From Symbiodinium natans (lineage: Eukaryota > Sar > Dinophyceae > Suessiales > Symbiodiniaceae), in contig CAJNDS010000108.1 in NCBI GenBank assembly GCA_905221605.1, forward strand, positions 145,001 to 209,000: a DNA stretch of 64,000 bases, written 5' to 3'. This document shows, one piece after another, positions 37,252 through 50,700 of this stretch. Every line of letters starts with the position of its first letter. Within the stretch, counting starts at the first letter, position 1. A program made the translations under genes and the position numbers. The notes under the pieces were generated by a model, which did no database searches, was not told the origin of the DNA, and saw only the letters and a list, made by a program, of their open reading frames with translations.

Positions 37252-37993
37252 GACCTCGAGCGCGTCAAACTTCGACAAGAAGTGGCCGAAGAGGTTTGGG
37301 GTTGAGTTGACAAGCAGTTGACGAGCTGGTCCTTCACGCATCGAGGCCAAGCTGCTGCGCGAGGCAACTGCCGAGCTGAAGGACATCAAGCAGGCACAAC
37401 GGGGGCACTGTTCCGGTTCGGTGCCCCAATTCGATTGGCACCCTCTTCCACAGTTTGGGGCGCCAGGTCCTGCAAGAGGACCTTCAGGCGCACAGAACTA
37501 CGACTCTTCCTCCCAGCGAAGGGCGTGGGAGCCCAGAGCGGAAGCCCTTCCGAACAGTTTGAACGGAGTTTGCAAAGATTCGCAAAGCCTTCTTTGGCGC
37601 TCTCCGTCCTCCCTCAGTCTTCGCAGGCCTATGGCAGCAGCTGCTGCTGCCCTGAGCCGCCTGGTGCATTCGGTGTTTGCAGCCCCAGTCCGTGCAGGCG
37701 AAGTTATGCGAAGGGAATGCTGGGACATTCTGCTTTGGGACGGGACTTGTTCCAGGTGACGCGAACCCACCCGCTGTACCGCCGGCATCGCTGGCGAGCT
37801 TCTGGGAGAGCAAAGTTACTGGAGGCCTTTGGGATGGCACGCGGCACGTGAATCGCTGATCGAACATCCTGTCCTTGTGTCCTCGCCCCACACAACTACA
37901 GGCCACACGTCCAGGGAGTTCCATGAGCCGAAGGAGGCCACGACTTCGCTCTTGTCTCGTGTCTTCTGGTTTGTTTCCTTCTCCCTCACTCTA

Positions 37994-38027
<34 letters not shown>

Positions 38028-38631
38028 TTCTCTCCCTCTCTCGCACTCCCTCTAGGCCCCTCTCTTACTTCTGTACTTCTGCCCGAGGCAGCCTTCCTGC
38101 AGCGTAGGGATCCTCGCACTGCCCAGCGGGGCCTGGATTTTACACGACGGCAAGAAGATGCCGAGCTGGAGGAGGCCACACGAAGCGAAGTATACGGTGC
38201 TGCTTTTGCGGCAACATGCAGTTTCCAGGGCCGAGCAACCAACCCGTGCGCACGCACACATAGACGGGTTCACCACACACCCCAGACCTGTTCCGAAGTG
38301 CAAAAGTACCCGCACCCCCCCTGTGCTCCCAGCCACAGAAGAGTATATCACAGAAGTCGAGACCCGGTTGTGGGTCTGCGGTAGGGATTCCTTCATCCTG
38401 CACAAGCAGAAGGGGTGCGTTTTAACACGAGTTCGACGGGCTTGGCACGCAGGTCTCTATCTCCGAACCCTTCAAAGCCATGCGCTCGATTTCTTGATGC
38501 TGATGGTGTTTTTCACATCTGGCATGACGTGCCACTGAGGCGTTGGAGGAGGAGGCGTGGGAATGACTCCTGTCCTGTCTGTGTTTGTGTTCGTGGCTTT
38601 GCGTGGCTGCATCCCACTCTAACTCTGTCGC

Positions 38632-38673
<42 letters not shown>

Positions 38674-40345
38674 CTTCCTGGTTTGTGATCACTGTTTGGG
38701 TGACCCAAGGGTTCACAACATGTTATTACGTGCTTACAGGATGCGAGATTTAAATATGGAGACTAGAGCACGAAGGGGAACTAAATATCCCACACAAAAT
38801 GTCATTTAAGCATGTCTGCCATTTTTAACTTGTATGAGTACTTACCAACAAAATAATTTTATTGCAGTTCTCAACAGAAGAAAGCCAGGAATCACCACTT
38901 CAGGGGTCGGCGTTTCATTTACGAAGAAGGAATGTGCCATGACTCTCTGTTCTTGGTTTTTGCCCAGAAACACCATGTCGTGTACTGAATCCACTCGTTT
39001 CCACTGGGGAACATCAGCGAACTGTTGCGGCTTGCTCGGAATGAACCATAGCGCGCTGCAATTGTTATCTTGGCATTCCGACTGTAGCGCGAGATACTTG
39101 GGCATGTTTCGGCTGAAGTGCGCTACCTGCTTCGCTCGGGGTTGAGTGGGCAGGGTCACCCACCCCTTGTGCTTGGGGCTTGGTAGGCCTGGATGGAACA
39201 ACGCTGGTACTCGCCCCTGTCGTCGTGCTTCGCTGGTCCTCCATCTCAGTGTCATCCTCTGCCGCTTCCACCTCGCAGACTGCCTGAGAAAGCACGGGGC
39301 AACACTGCAGCTGCTACACGGCTACCTTGCTTGCGTTTGTCGGTGCTAAGACAACACGCATCCGTATCCAACCGAAGTCATACCTGGCCAGAGCCCACCA
39401 GCTTCGGCACACAGCAGTTGATGGTGTTGGCTACGGGTGTGCTTGGTCATCTGAATCTGTCCGCGGCATTTCTTGTGCAAGGGGTGGGCCTTCGGGGAAG
39501 TCCAAGGACATACGTCCTTCCCACTACTTCAATATTCCTTACGATAGTGGCGCGGACATCAACAAAGAAGAAGTTCCGCGGCCAACGGTGGAAGCATAGC
39601 TGGCTCAACATTGTCAAAATGGAGGATGCCACAAAGCTTTGTTCGAGGTGCTCGTTGGGCCCAAGTTACCTCAAGGGCATCAGGGGGCACGTTGAGAGGC
39701 CTTGTGCTGGGGAAACATGACCGACCAAGCAACTAGTGCCGGCACTGCCGCCGGGACGACCAAGGGAAGTAGGCCGCACCGATGGTGGTTGGCCCGGGTT
39801 GGAAAACACAGAGCTGCTTGGCCGAGGAAAGAAGAACCACAGAGACTCCATTCGCCTTGAGATCCTTTGAACATGTTTGGCTTTTTTGTCATCATGGTCC
39901 AAGTTAGCAGGGTGCACATGACGCACGGGGGCCTTCGAGCCTAATGCCTTGTTAAGACAGAATACGGAAAAAACAGGGCTGCCAGAGGTGGCGACTGATG
40001 TGCAGCATCCCTCCAGGATCTACGCGAGGCAGAGCGCCTGAAGGCCTTGGACCGGCGCCTCCGGCAACGGGCATGGATCCAAGAGCCAGATGAACTGAGG
40101 CTGCAGGCATCGACGTTCATGTCACCCTCAGTGCTGCCCTAGGCGGCCCGAAGAGCTCCAGCCAAAGCTCCGCCAGAAGCCCCAGCTAATTGTGGCGTGC
40201 CCCTGCGTGGGAGCGGGGATACTTGGGGTGTGGTTTGTTCAGCGTCTGCGCTGTTTCCAGGCAGCGAGCCTTTCAAGGGACGGACGCCTCCTCCACATGG
40301 GCGGCCCTGGAGGAGGAGGACAAGATCTTGGCATTCCTTGACATA
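37252..40345 (+). CDS. Coiled-coil protein, several exons
   Basis: Exon 37252-37293 (DLERVKLRQEVAEE) joins in phase through a 52-bp GT-AG intron to 37346-37393 (AKLLREATAELKDIKQ). Exon 38103-38189 (RRDPRTAQRGLDFTRRQED, then ELEEATRSE, donor gtatac) can follow in phase. Exon 40017-40106 (DLREAERLKALDRRLRQR..DELRLQ, GC donor) and a segment at about 40262-40345 (TWAALEEEDKILAFLDIA) continue the same charged, helical character. The composition is that of a long coiled coil. The gene may begin in the module array just upstream. The phase of the last segment does not match directly, so exons are missing. No family recognised. Confidence 0.5.
38830..40016. other. Ambiguous open frames on both strands
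   Basis: On the - strand, two frames (38842-39255 and 39065-39295) look partly coding: an acidic, Ser/Thr-rich piece (EAAEDDTEMEDQRSTTTGA) followed after a frame change by VAHFSRNMPKYLALQ. On + another frame is open at 39327-39599. This could be a decayed retroelement on the - strand or chance ORFs within the coiled-coil gene's intron. Confidence 0.3.
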
Positions 40346-41498
40346 GCACGCACGAGTCATCAACTATAAGAGCGCATCAACAAAAAAACAGCGGCTTGTA
40401 GGTTTGCGGCTTGGCTTTCCTTAAAGTAAATTCACTTAACATGAGGATGAAGGGATCGAATCTGCGTTGGTCGGCACTCGCCTCAGAAATGCTTTAGGAG
40501 ACGCGCGCACATCATATCTGCGCAGATCAGTGATTCAGATTCCGAGACCTCGACGACCCTCGACGACCTGTGGACCTGCGTCGCTACCAGGAGCTGAACG
40601 CCATGCAGGCAAGACATAGCAAGAGTATGAAGTACTCACTTTCCTCACAGTCGTGCAAGTGACAACTTCCCGTTTCATGGTTGTGATGCAGCTGCCTAGG
40701 CTCGATCTATGGAACGCCTCGAAGGCCAGGGCCAGGGGCAGCCGAACTTTGAAATCCAGATCCTTGGGGCTGGGGAACTAACGATGAGCCCGCAACGGAT
40801 CTTTTGGGCTGGGGGGATGACTCTGTGTGAGTGGGTTGACTTCCGCGCCCTTGGCAGTGCTGCTGTCCGTGTTTGGCAGTGCTGCTGTCCGTGTTTTGCT
40901 GTGCTGTGAGGGACTGTTGTGCGAGCGAGCGTCAGCATCGCACCGTGTGTGTAGTTTGAGCTGATCCGAGAGGACTTCGCCTACCACCCCAACAATAAAC
41001 CTGTTTAAGAAGGGAAGCTTCACCTTGTCGAGGCTCTCCGTATACAAAGAGATTCTTACGTCCTGTACTGTATAACCCTTGCAGGGAGTCGTCCTGAACT
41101 GTATAACCGCCAGCAAGACATGTTGCCGACCCTGACTGGATTCCAGCCAAACTGAGCTGAGGAGCAGCGACGGGGCATTAGCACGTTGAACTGAGCTCGA
41201 CCTGGCATGGCTTGGGTGAGCGTGAAGAAAGAACAAACAAAGCGCGTGGGCACCAAATGCAGATTATCTCCGAGTGGCACAAGGTCTTGTGATCCTGAAC
41301 GCCTGAGATCGGCTCAAGTGAGCAAGGGAGACAGGGACGAGTGAGGGACGCCGGCCGAATTCGTTTTTGGTGTCTGAATCGACTTTTGCCGCCTCTTGGG
41401 GCGTTGGGTGGGGCCCCCTTGGGGGCCCCCTCGGGGGCCCCGAAGATGGTGAGACGAAGCCCGGCCCGGGGCTTGGCCAGCTCGGCTTGGTACAGTCT
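40346..41498. other. Unassigned stretch
   Basis: One coding-like piece on + at about 40566-40610 (DLRRYQELNAMQ, then gcaaga) may be another exon of the coiled-coil gene. A 22-bp direct duplication (GTGCTGCTGTCCGTGTTT type) lies at about 40857-40895. Confidence 0.35.
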
Positions 41499-42852
<1,354 letters not shown>

Positions 42853-42981
42853 TCGCACGGAGACTGGGACAGTGCATGTCTCGTGACGGGCACCCAGGTG
42901 CTCAGGACGCCAAGGAGACGGCTGTGCGGTTCTTCTGGGCTGTCTTGGACACTATGGTTCTGTGTAATAACCTCCTTTGAG

Positions 42982-45900
42982 CTGATGCCGGCAAACGCCG
43001 TGCTGGATGTCTTGACGGGACTCTCGCTGCCGCGTGGCCTCGCCTTGGACCTTCGGGAGCGCCGCATGTATTGGACCGAGGCCACCATCAGACACGCTTC
43101 CAGGATTCTCATAGGATCATCTAGGTAGCCGTAGAAGCTTAACCCTAAACCCTAAACCCGATAGGAGTGACACAGAAAATGTGTTTGCCTGCAGGGTGGC
43201 ACGCAGAAGCTGCGGAGCGCCACGCTTGATGGACAGGACGGCCCGCGGCAACCTCTTCGAAACTTTAGGGTAGGGTTTAGGGTTTACCGGGTTTAGGGTT
43301 TAGGGTTTAGGGTTTAGGGTTTAGGGTTTAGGGTAGCTAGGCACCCTTAAAAGAAACTTGAAGTCACTCCGAAATCTTGCCTCCATTTTCGATTCGCGTG
43401 AGTCGCCGAAGTGCTTCGATGCACTTTCAACTAGTAACTAGTGAAGTGATTCGATTTGTGCCCTGCAGAAAATCGAGCAGGACATTCGAGACGTAGTGGT
43501 GCCTTGGCTGCCTGGATTTCCGAGATCCGATGCCCCACGCAGACGCTTTTCATGTGCTGCGCACAGAACCTTCAAACAAGTCTGAAATGAATGCTGCAGC
43601 CTTGCTTTGCAGAAAAGCTAGATACGTAGGGCGAAGCTGGTGCAATCATGTGTTTATGTCTGTATAGAACCCAAGTTGTTCTGGCCTTCGTTGCCACCAC
43701 TAAGTAGGGCAAGCTGGACAAGTCTGGACAGGCATTAAGATGTTAGTGCTAGAAGGCTATGGCACGGGTGCATTCTTTGCCGGCTCTGCAAGCCTCGCTA
43801 CGCTGCAGGTGAAGAGTGAAGTGCAGGAAGCTCCACGCGATGTTGCTGTGGATTCTGCGCAGGGGAAGGCGGCAGAGTGCCGAGAGTGAAGCTACTCGTA
43901 AGATCTTTAGGTCAAGTAGTTCTAGGCAAAAGGAGGGGATTTGGGGTATTTTAGGGTTTGCCGGGTCTCTTGCAAAAGCTTTCGGTTCCAAAATGTTCCA
44001 AAGTTGTGTTCGTTTGCGGTTAGTGGAGGCTTGCTGCGCTCCTCCACAGGGCACCAGTCAGTCATGAGCGGTGAGCGGTCTTCTTTATGTCGAGAAAGCT
44101 CAAGAAGCGGCTTCAAATAGTGAGCAGGCAACCCGTCCGAAAAGTTCGCCCGGTGATCTCGCAAACTTCCCGTGAAAACTCGCTCGTTTCACTCGCCCAT
44201 TTCCGCAAGACATGTCATTTCTATGCCAGCCCACACGGCTACAATTTACCATTTGCAACTCGTTGTCTAAGGCTAAGGGGTTCAGGGTTGGCCTCTTCTT
44301 GCTAGTATTCATGCACTCTCAACCCGCCGGGGCGTGATGTAGTGTACTTCCAGACTTTGATTCAGGGCTCTTTCTGCCGGCATGTTGCTCTGCGGATGCA
44401 CAGGTGTACTGGACAGCCTTATGCTGCGGGCTGCGCCGTGCCGACCTGAACGGCGAGAATGAAGAGGCTGTGCACCTTTGGTGATCTGTACTCCAATGTT
44501 TTCTGCACTTGTACCGCTGAATCTCAAGCCCTCTCCGAGTATGCAGAATTCACGCCTGAATCTTCATCACGCGCACATACCACGGAATGTTGCTGCGCTC
44601 ATTTCTGGAACAGTACTAGCCGTGTCGTTTTCAGCCATGCTTGAGACCAGGAAACGATGGTATGGGGAGGATGAAGCTTATGGAAGCATGGTGGTCGGCA
44701 GAATGGTCACTTTCATGGCATGGAATCTTCTCCCAAACTTGTCATGTCATGAATTTCATAAAATCAAATCTCATGGACCGGGAAAGAAACCTCTGCGAGT
44801 AGCGGGCCCGCGACCACGCAGCAAAACAGCGCGCCCTGCGTGGCGCGGGGATCTCCGGCCAGGTAGGTGGAAGTGGCCCGCGAGCACACAGCAAAAAATG
44901 CGTCCACCTGAGCAAAGAAAATAAAGTCCCCCGCGTCCACCCGTTCCCGCACTGTAATGTTCGTGATCAAAACAAAGGGGCCCGGCACGTGTTTGCACTG
45001 CATATCACTGCATATTTGCAAGCATGGTGTTTGCAGGGGGGAAGGGGCTGAGGAGGGGTAGGGGAGGGTGGGTAAGTTTGGTTTTCGGCCTTAAGGGACT
45101 GACGTGGGTCTTCAAGAAGCTTTGCTTGAAAAGCCATATTCATCCGTCATCATAAAGGAACCGTGCCATCAAGAGGATGGTTGCAAAAAAGCATACGAAT
45201 CCTTGCCAAACCTTGCATATGAGCATGGCATTTGCAAATGCGAGGGTCCTTTCCCCCCCCCCCCCCACTCCGGCGCTTCGTCAAGTTTGTTTTTTAGCTG
45301 TGCAAAGATTGGTTTAGGGTTCACTTCCGGTCATCACGAAGATTGGAACATGGAGAGCCAAAACCTGAGGTTTCCTACTAAACTTACTAGGCACGTAGAA
45401 AAGTTAAAGGCGCGACAGGTTTTCCTATGACAGCCTGCACAGCAAAAACGACCGCGCAGCCAAAAAAGGTGCTTCGGTCTCGCACGCTGTAAATCTCAGC
45501 CCACCTGCACAGCAAAAACGACAACACAGTTGAATAAACGCGCTTCGGCCTCCGGCACAGCAACAACGACCGCACAGCCAAAACAATGCGCTTTCGCCTG
45601 TCAGGACCTGTCTTTCGACGACCCAGAAAAACGACCGCGCAGCAAGAACAAATCTTCGACCTAGTCCTATCATTCGTTCATTCAGTTTTGTTTCCCACTC
45701 ATTTCCTCGATTCCCGATGCAGCAGAATGAATGTCGTTATGCGCTGTTCTAAAATCCTAGAACTGAGGGCAAAACCTTGATGGCTGCCATCCAGTGAGTT
45801 TTGCACGCCTCTCCATTCTCTCGTTGCGAATGATTTTCAGGTGGTGGCAAACGCGGAGTTTGCCAGTGGTGTTCTTGTGGATGGAGATGCCTTGTACTGG

Positions 45901-47795
45901 GCTGACTGGATGCCGGGTGCCCCTGTGTAGAGACTGTGAATTGATTGAATTGCTATCAACTGATGTAGAAGCGTCGCCTCTAGGAATGGGCAGATCCTGC
46001 GACGTGGTCCCTCTGGAGAGGAGGAGCAATGTTTTTTTTTGGGTTTTCATGTCCTGGCATTTTGCATCACTTTACATATCTTTACATCATTTTGCCTTAT
46101 TTGGCACATGAGAGCAGCAAGAAGGGCGGAGCAGAGCCAGGAGCCCATTGTGACAGGGTTGGCCTCGCCCGTCGATGTGGCCCTGGATGCGGGCAGCCGC
46201 ATGGCCAGGGGCTTGCAGCACGTTTTGCCGCGCAGTGGAACCCTTTGTCTATAAGTTGCTGTGTTCTTCCTTTGGATTTGCACTTTTGTCTCACATGTCT
46301 GTCGACGTCAGTCGTGAATCCTGCGAGCCTGAGATCTATTGGTCGGACGTGGGCAACGCCCGGACGCAGAGGGCGCAACTGGACGGCAGCGGCGTCCAGG
46401 CAGCGTCTGCCAGCGGAGTGCCGGGGATCTTCTCCGCGGGTCGACAGTGATTTCTGACGTTTTTTGCTGGGGGTCGAGGCGCTGAACATGAGCTGGGCCA
46501 TCATGAACACCTACGGAATGGCCATTGACACCTCAGACAGGCCTCTTGCCGTAGACTTCTGGGCCAACTGTGCCTATTCGAGTGGTGCAGGAAGCTTTAC
46601 ATGACAGACTTCCAGAAGACTGGCGACTTCACGGGGAGCTCATCCGACTATGCAGGCCGATAGGATCAAGCGAATAATGCCGCAGGGATGTGTGGTCGGG
46701 GCAAGACTTGAGATACCACGGCCCTCGTGTTGCACTGTGCCTCTGCTTCAACCCACGTGGCGAGCATTCAGGCCGCATCATCCGCACCAACTTGGACGGG
46801 AGTGACGCCGAGGTTCAGGGCCAGAGAGGGACAGGAGAGAGGAGCTTTCCCCCAAAAGCAGAACCTAAGGCAACACACGTAAAGCCTCAAGAACGTCTTT
46901 ATGTTACGTAGATTTTGTCACAGAAGCCCACAGAAGGCCCCTCACCTTAAACCTCACCCATACCCTCCTACCCTGAGCTCCTGCAGGTGGCAGTAGATTT
47001 AAATAATTTAAGGGGCGCCAACAAACCTTCACCGCCCTCACCCTCCACCCTGAGCGCCCCCCAAACCCGTACCTGGACCTCTACCCAATTCTGATGACAG
47101 ATGCCGCTGGAAAAGCTCCGCAATAATCAACGGTCGCTTGCGCAGTTTGCTTTTCCAGTCATGCTGTAAGTCCCGACACTACAAGTGCCTTACAGCTGGG
47201 TCGAGTCATCCCAGGAATTCTAGCTGCTGCACGGCCTCGTACTCCAACTGACCCCAACAAGTTCAAATGTATGTATGTTCTGTCGGTCGAAAGCATTCGT
47301 CAAAAAAGTTGCGGAGCTAGCTCCGACTAAGAAGCCTGCATGTGCCACTAAACAAGGTGGCACATTACGTCGTAAAAGGACGGTCTACCGGGCTTTTACG
47401 TTCCCACATTGATGGACGATGCCTTGCGGCAGCATGCATAAACGTATTGTGTTTGTATGTCAGGGGCCCATGACTAGGTGTCGTGTGCAGATGGTGGTTT
47501 GTGGTGAACGTTTGGGGGTGACCAGGTGCTTGTCAGCGAGCCTGGGATGAGCATGCCTGACACCCGGGAGATCCAGAGAAAGCAGCAGCAATAGTTCATA
47601 GTTTCTCTGAAAGTGTTCTCCTGTTTCTGAGGCCTTATGGTGTGGCTGTGGATCCAGAATCGGCCCAGGTCTACTGGACCGATCGCAAGGCTGGCCGTAT
47701 CCAGCGGCTGACGCTAAAGTGCCCCGCGGGGACGCTGGAGGCACGCTGGGCTGAGGGATGGGATGGGCCAGAGCTGCTTGTAAACCTTCCCTCAG
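42982..47795 (+). CDS. LDL-receptor class B (YWTD) six-bladed beta-propeller protein
   Basis: Exons: 42982-43080 (LPRGLALD..RRMYWTE), 43195 on (GGTQKLRSATLDGQ), 43827-43868 (APRDVAVDSAQGK), 44404-44466 (VYWTALCCGLRRADLNGENEE), 45841 to about 45880 (VLVDGDALYWADW), about 46114-46203 (IVTGLASPVDVALDAGSRM), 46334-46399 (IYWSDVGNARTQRAQLDG), 46479-46540 (YGMAIDTSD), 46591-46622 (KLYMTDFQKT, 32 bp), 46772-46812 (IIRTNLDGSDAE) and 47632-47795 (YGVAVDPESAQVYWTD..IQRLTL). This gives six blades, the number in LRP/LDLR propellers. Seven joins are GC-AG and exact in phase. One or two small linking exons are missing (after 43195, and between 46812 and 47632). No signal peptide, EGF module or membrane helix was found, so cell-surface location is only inferred from the family. 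Confidence 0.87.
43141..43159. repeat. Interstitial telomere-type array, CCCTAAA orientation
   Basis: Two and a half CCCTAAA units inside the GC-AG intron 43081-43194 of the YWTD gene. Confidence 0.9.
43264..43334. repeat. Interstitial telomere-type array, TTTAGGG orientation
   Basis: About nine units, with one interruption, in the next intron of the YWTD gene. Inverted relative to 43141-43159, so the exon starting at 43195 lies between the two. Confidence 0.95.
45430..45645. repeat. Four short repeats (CACAGCAAAAACGACCGCGCAG type)
   Basis: Related units at about 45438, 45505, 45556 and 45624, each a purine-rich core followed by a GCGCTTCGG/CTTTCGCC segment. Weaker relatives occur at 44812-44900. 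All lie in the 1374-bp GC-AG intron 44467-45840 of the YWTD gene. Confidence 0.7.
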
Positions 47796-50700
47796 GTGGC
47801 AAGCCGAATGAACACAAGCAGCATCAAGGCCTGGAACGTGCGGATATTGAAAAGATGGGGCTAGAACTCAGTTGGATCAGACGTTTCCCCAAGTTGCTAC
47901 AGTTCAAGATAGCTCATGCTTCTCACAACTTCTGGAGTACAACTTTCATCCCACCGACCCCCCAATGTGCTCTCAGCAAGCTTAAATCAAGTTATTTCCT
48001 ATTTTCCTTGCGCCACCTGAACATCTCAGTTTGCTGAAGGAGAGGGATGGACGAATTTAGCGCATTGGGTTTTCTGGGCAAGGTGGGGCAAGAAAGTGGG
48101 GGCGCGGCCTGTGCCACTTGCAGCGACCGTTGATGCCGGGTGTTTACAGCAGAGCGAGCCGGAACGTGCCTTTGCCACGGGTGGAGGGATCGTCCATGGG
48201 CAAGCGGTGGATTGCGAAGTTGCTGCCAGCAAGCATGCAGCAGCTACCTGTAAGCTACTCGTAGTCAGTTGCTTGAGGGGAGGGGAGATCAAAACGCTAT
48301 GCGGGCACCATCGGCGGATGAATGCTGGACGCCTGACTTCACACCATGGCCAAACATAAATCTTGCCCGTCGCAATGTCAGTTTTTCCTGCCTGTGGTTC
48401 ACAACTATTCCAAGCTGGCTTCCTATTTCCCTATTCTATTGCTTCCATGCGTTCCGCTGCTCCGAGTCAGGTGGTGCATGGAGCGGCGGACCACGGCAGT
48501 TCCATCCAGGCGGGCGTTTGTGCACTTGGTTGATGAAAAAGCCGGATGTGCCACTGCTCATGACAGTCGCCTGCTTGCTACAACATCTTTCATAATTAGA
48601 AGTGGAGCATCAGCTCGTGGAGCATCAGTATCCTTTATCTGCGAAACCTACTAAGACCTACTAGTGCCGCTACTAGTAGCATCCGTTGGGAGCAGGTATT
48701 CTTGACGTCACGTTTCACTTTGGTGTTAAATTTGCTAGGCGCATGGCTTGTAGGCCTGCGGCTCTCTTTCGTCTAAGCCCCTTGTGACCGCTTTTCAATA
48801 CTTTCGCCACCTGAGGATCTAGCAGCCTGGTTTTTCAGAATCTACTTTGCTGTCTCAATCAGTCCAAGGAGCTTATGCATTCTTGTGCTGGGCGCGCTGC
48901 GAGAGATGCCAGAGCATTAGTACGCCCATCGTTGCCAGAGAAACTGGGCCAAAACGAGCTTGAACACGCACTGCGGCAACTTTGTGAGCGGCAGCAATGG
49001 CGGAAACACCACTGCGGAACTGAACTGAGCTGAACCGACCCATGCAATGCTCCGATTTTGAAGAAGCAGTACAGAATGCAGCGCCAAGTCACGTGGCATA
49101 GATCGTGTGAGTATGAGTTGTGCTTGCTGCGCCGTGTAAGGGTTGCTCTCTTGTGGAGGTTCCGTGTCCAGAAGGCGCCAGCCTCAGCGACCGCTCCCTC
49201 CCCCGAGCACGTCCGAGCGTCAACATGCGGAGCTGGCTTCTTTCGAAGTTTGTTCGCTCTCCAGGCTACAACGGCACTATGAAGCTAGCCTGCAACAACA
49301 ACAAGTTCTCCGTGAATGCCGGGCCGGCGCCTCAAAAGAAGTCGTGGAAGGGAGAAGCGCAAGAAAGGCCAGGGATGGACAGAGAGAGTGATCTTATGGA
49401 ACCTTACATATTTTACTTTGGGGGGGAATCTTTCCCAGCACTTCGGCGGGTGTTCCGTGTAGCCCCGCTTTTCAGTTGTTCCATGTTTCTCCATGCCCGG
49501 CTGAGAAAAAGAAGAGAGAGCCTGTGGGGGGATGGAATGTGCTTCAGAGGACTCGGGACGAGGCTTGTGTTGCGGAAGGTGGGGCATGAACTATCGGCTG
49601 CGATTCATTAAAAAAATTAGCAGGGGCGGGTGTCACCGGTCCTTTGTAGAGAGTCGGGCAAAGACGCTGGATGCGCGGAGGTCTTGGCAACGTCTTGGCC
49701 TCCATGCCTTAGCCTTAACGGCCCCAACGACAGAAACAGAAAGAAGGAAATAAAGCTTTGCCGGGCCAGAGCGATGACGACGGCCTCGCGGCCTCCCGGC
49801 TGGTCAGATGGTGGGGAGGTTCCGTGATGTGATGCAAAGGTGGAGGCAAGGTGCCACAATGCCTTGACCCGACAATCGGGACACGTTGGGGCAATGCGGA
49901 TAAAATTCGGGGTGGGCATTTTCGCACGGATCTCTGCGATCTGGACAGGCTCGGACTCCGTGTCCATTCCAATCCTACCCCGGCTTTGGCGCTGCGACTT
50001 CAGCCGACCTACCAGAAACCCAAGGTTATCCAATCGGAAGACGTGCCTGGTTGGTTGACTTGGCGATCCAGCTAATGACGAGAGCTTCAGGACAGCAGAG
50101 CAGCTAGCACGAGAACTTAAGGTTCTCTTTGGGAGTTTCTTGGCGGAGGCAGCCTATATCTGGATGGAAGCAGTTAACTTGTGTCTCGCTGTGGACCAGC
50201 TAGTTGCTTAGTCAGGTTTTTTCGCTGATGCCCGAATTATATACGGTAGTGTCTCTCCGACGACTTGGAGCACAGGCAGGACCTCCCACGGACTTGGGGG
50301 GGAAGCCTGCGTGTGGTGTAGGAAGGAGACCCCGAATCCGAAGCAAGAGGCAAGAGAGCCCTCCCCTTCTGCAGCCCGCGAGCACCGGGAAGTGCTCGCT
50401 CCCCAATGCTCCCCACAGTGTCTGGGCTCCCCATCTCTCGTCCCGATGCGACATGCTGATACGCGTCAAAATACAGGCAGAACCGAGCGTATCGGGCCCG
50501 CCCATACCTTTGTTCGCGGAGTGGAGTGGAATGGTTCTGTCAGTTTCGGTTCCGCCGTCTATACTGCCACGGACTGCAGGAGCTTAATCTCCGCCAGCCA
50601 ATCAAAAACCGCCCCAGCGTATGAAAAAGCAACATCGAAAATTTTCATTCGTTGATAAGGAAGTGTTAAAGAGAGAGCGAGATAGAGAGAGAGAGAGAGA

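Noticed and set aside
40139-40363. KGSLPG on the minus strand as another copy of the 31.5-33.8 kb module
   Set aside because: Only six residues agree, in a different frame from the conserved one, and the flanks do not match.
46987-47010. VAVDLNN as a propeller exon
   Set aside because: Starts after a good CAG but is followed by a stop-prone, non-YWTD sequence. The segment at 47632 fits blade six far better.
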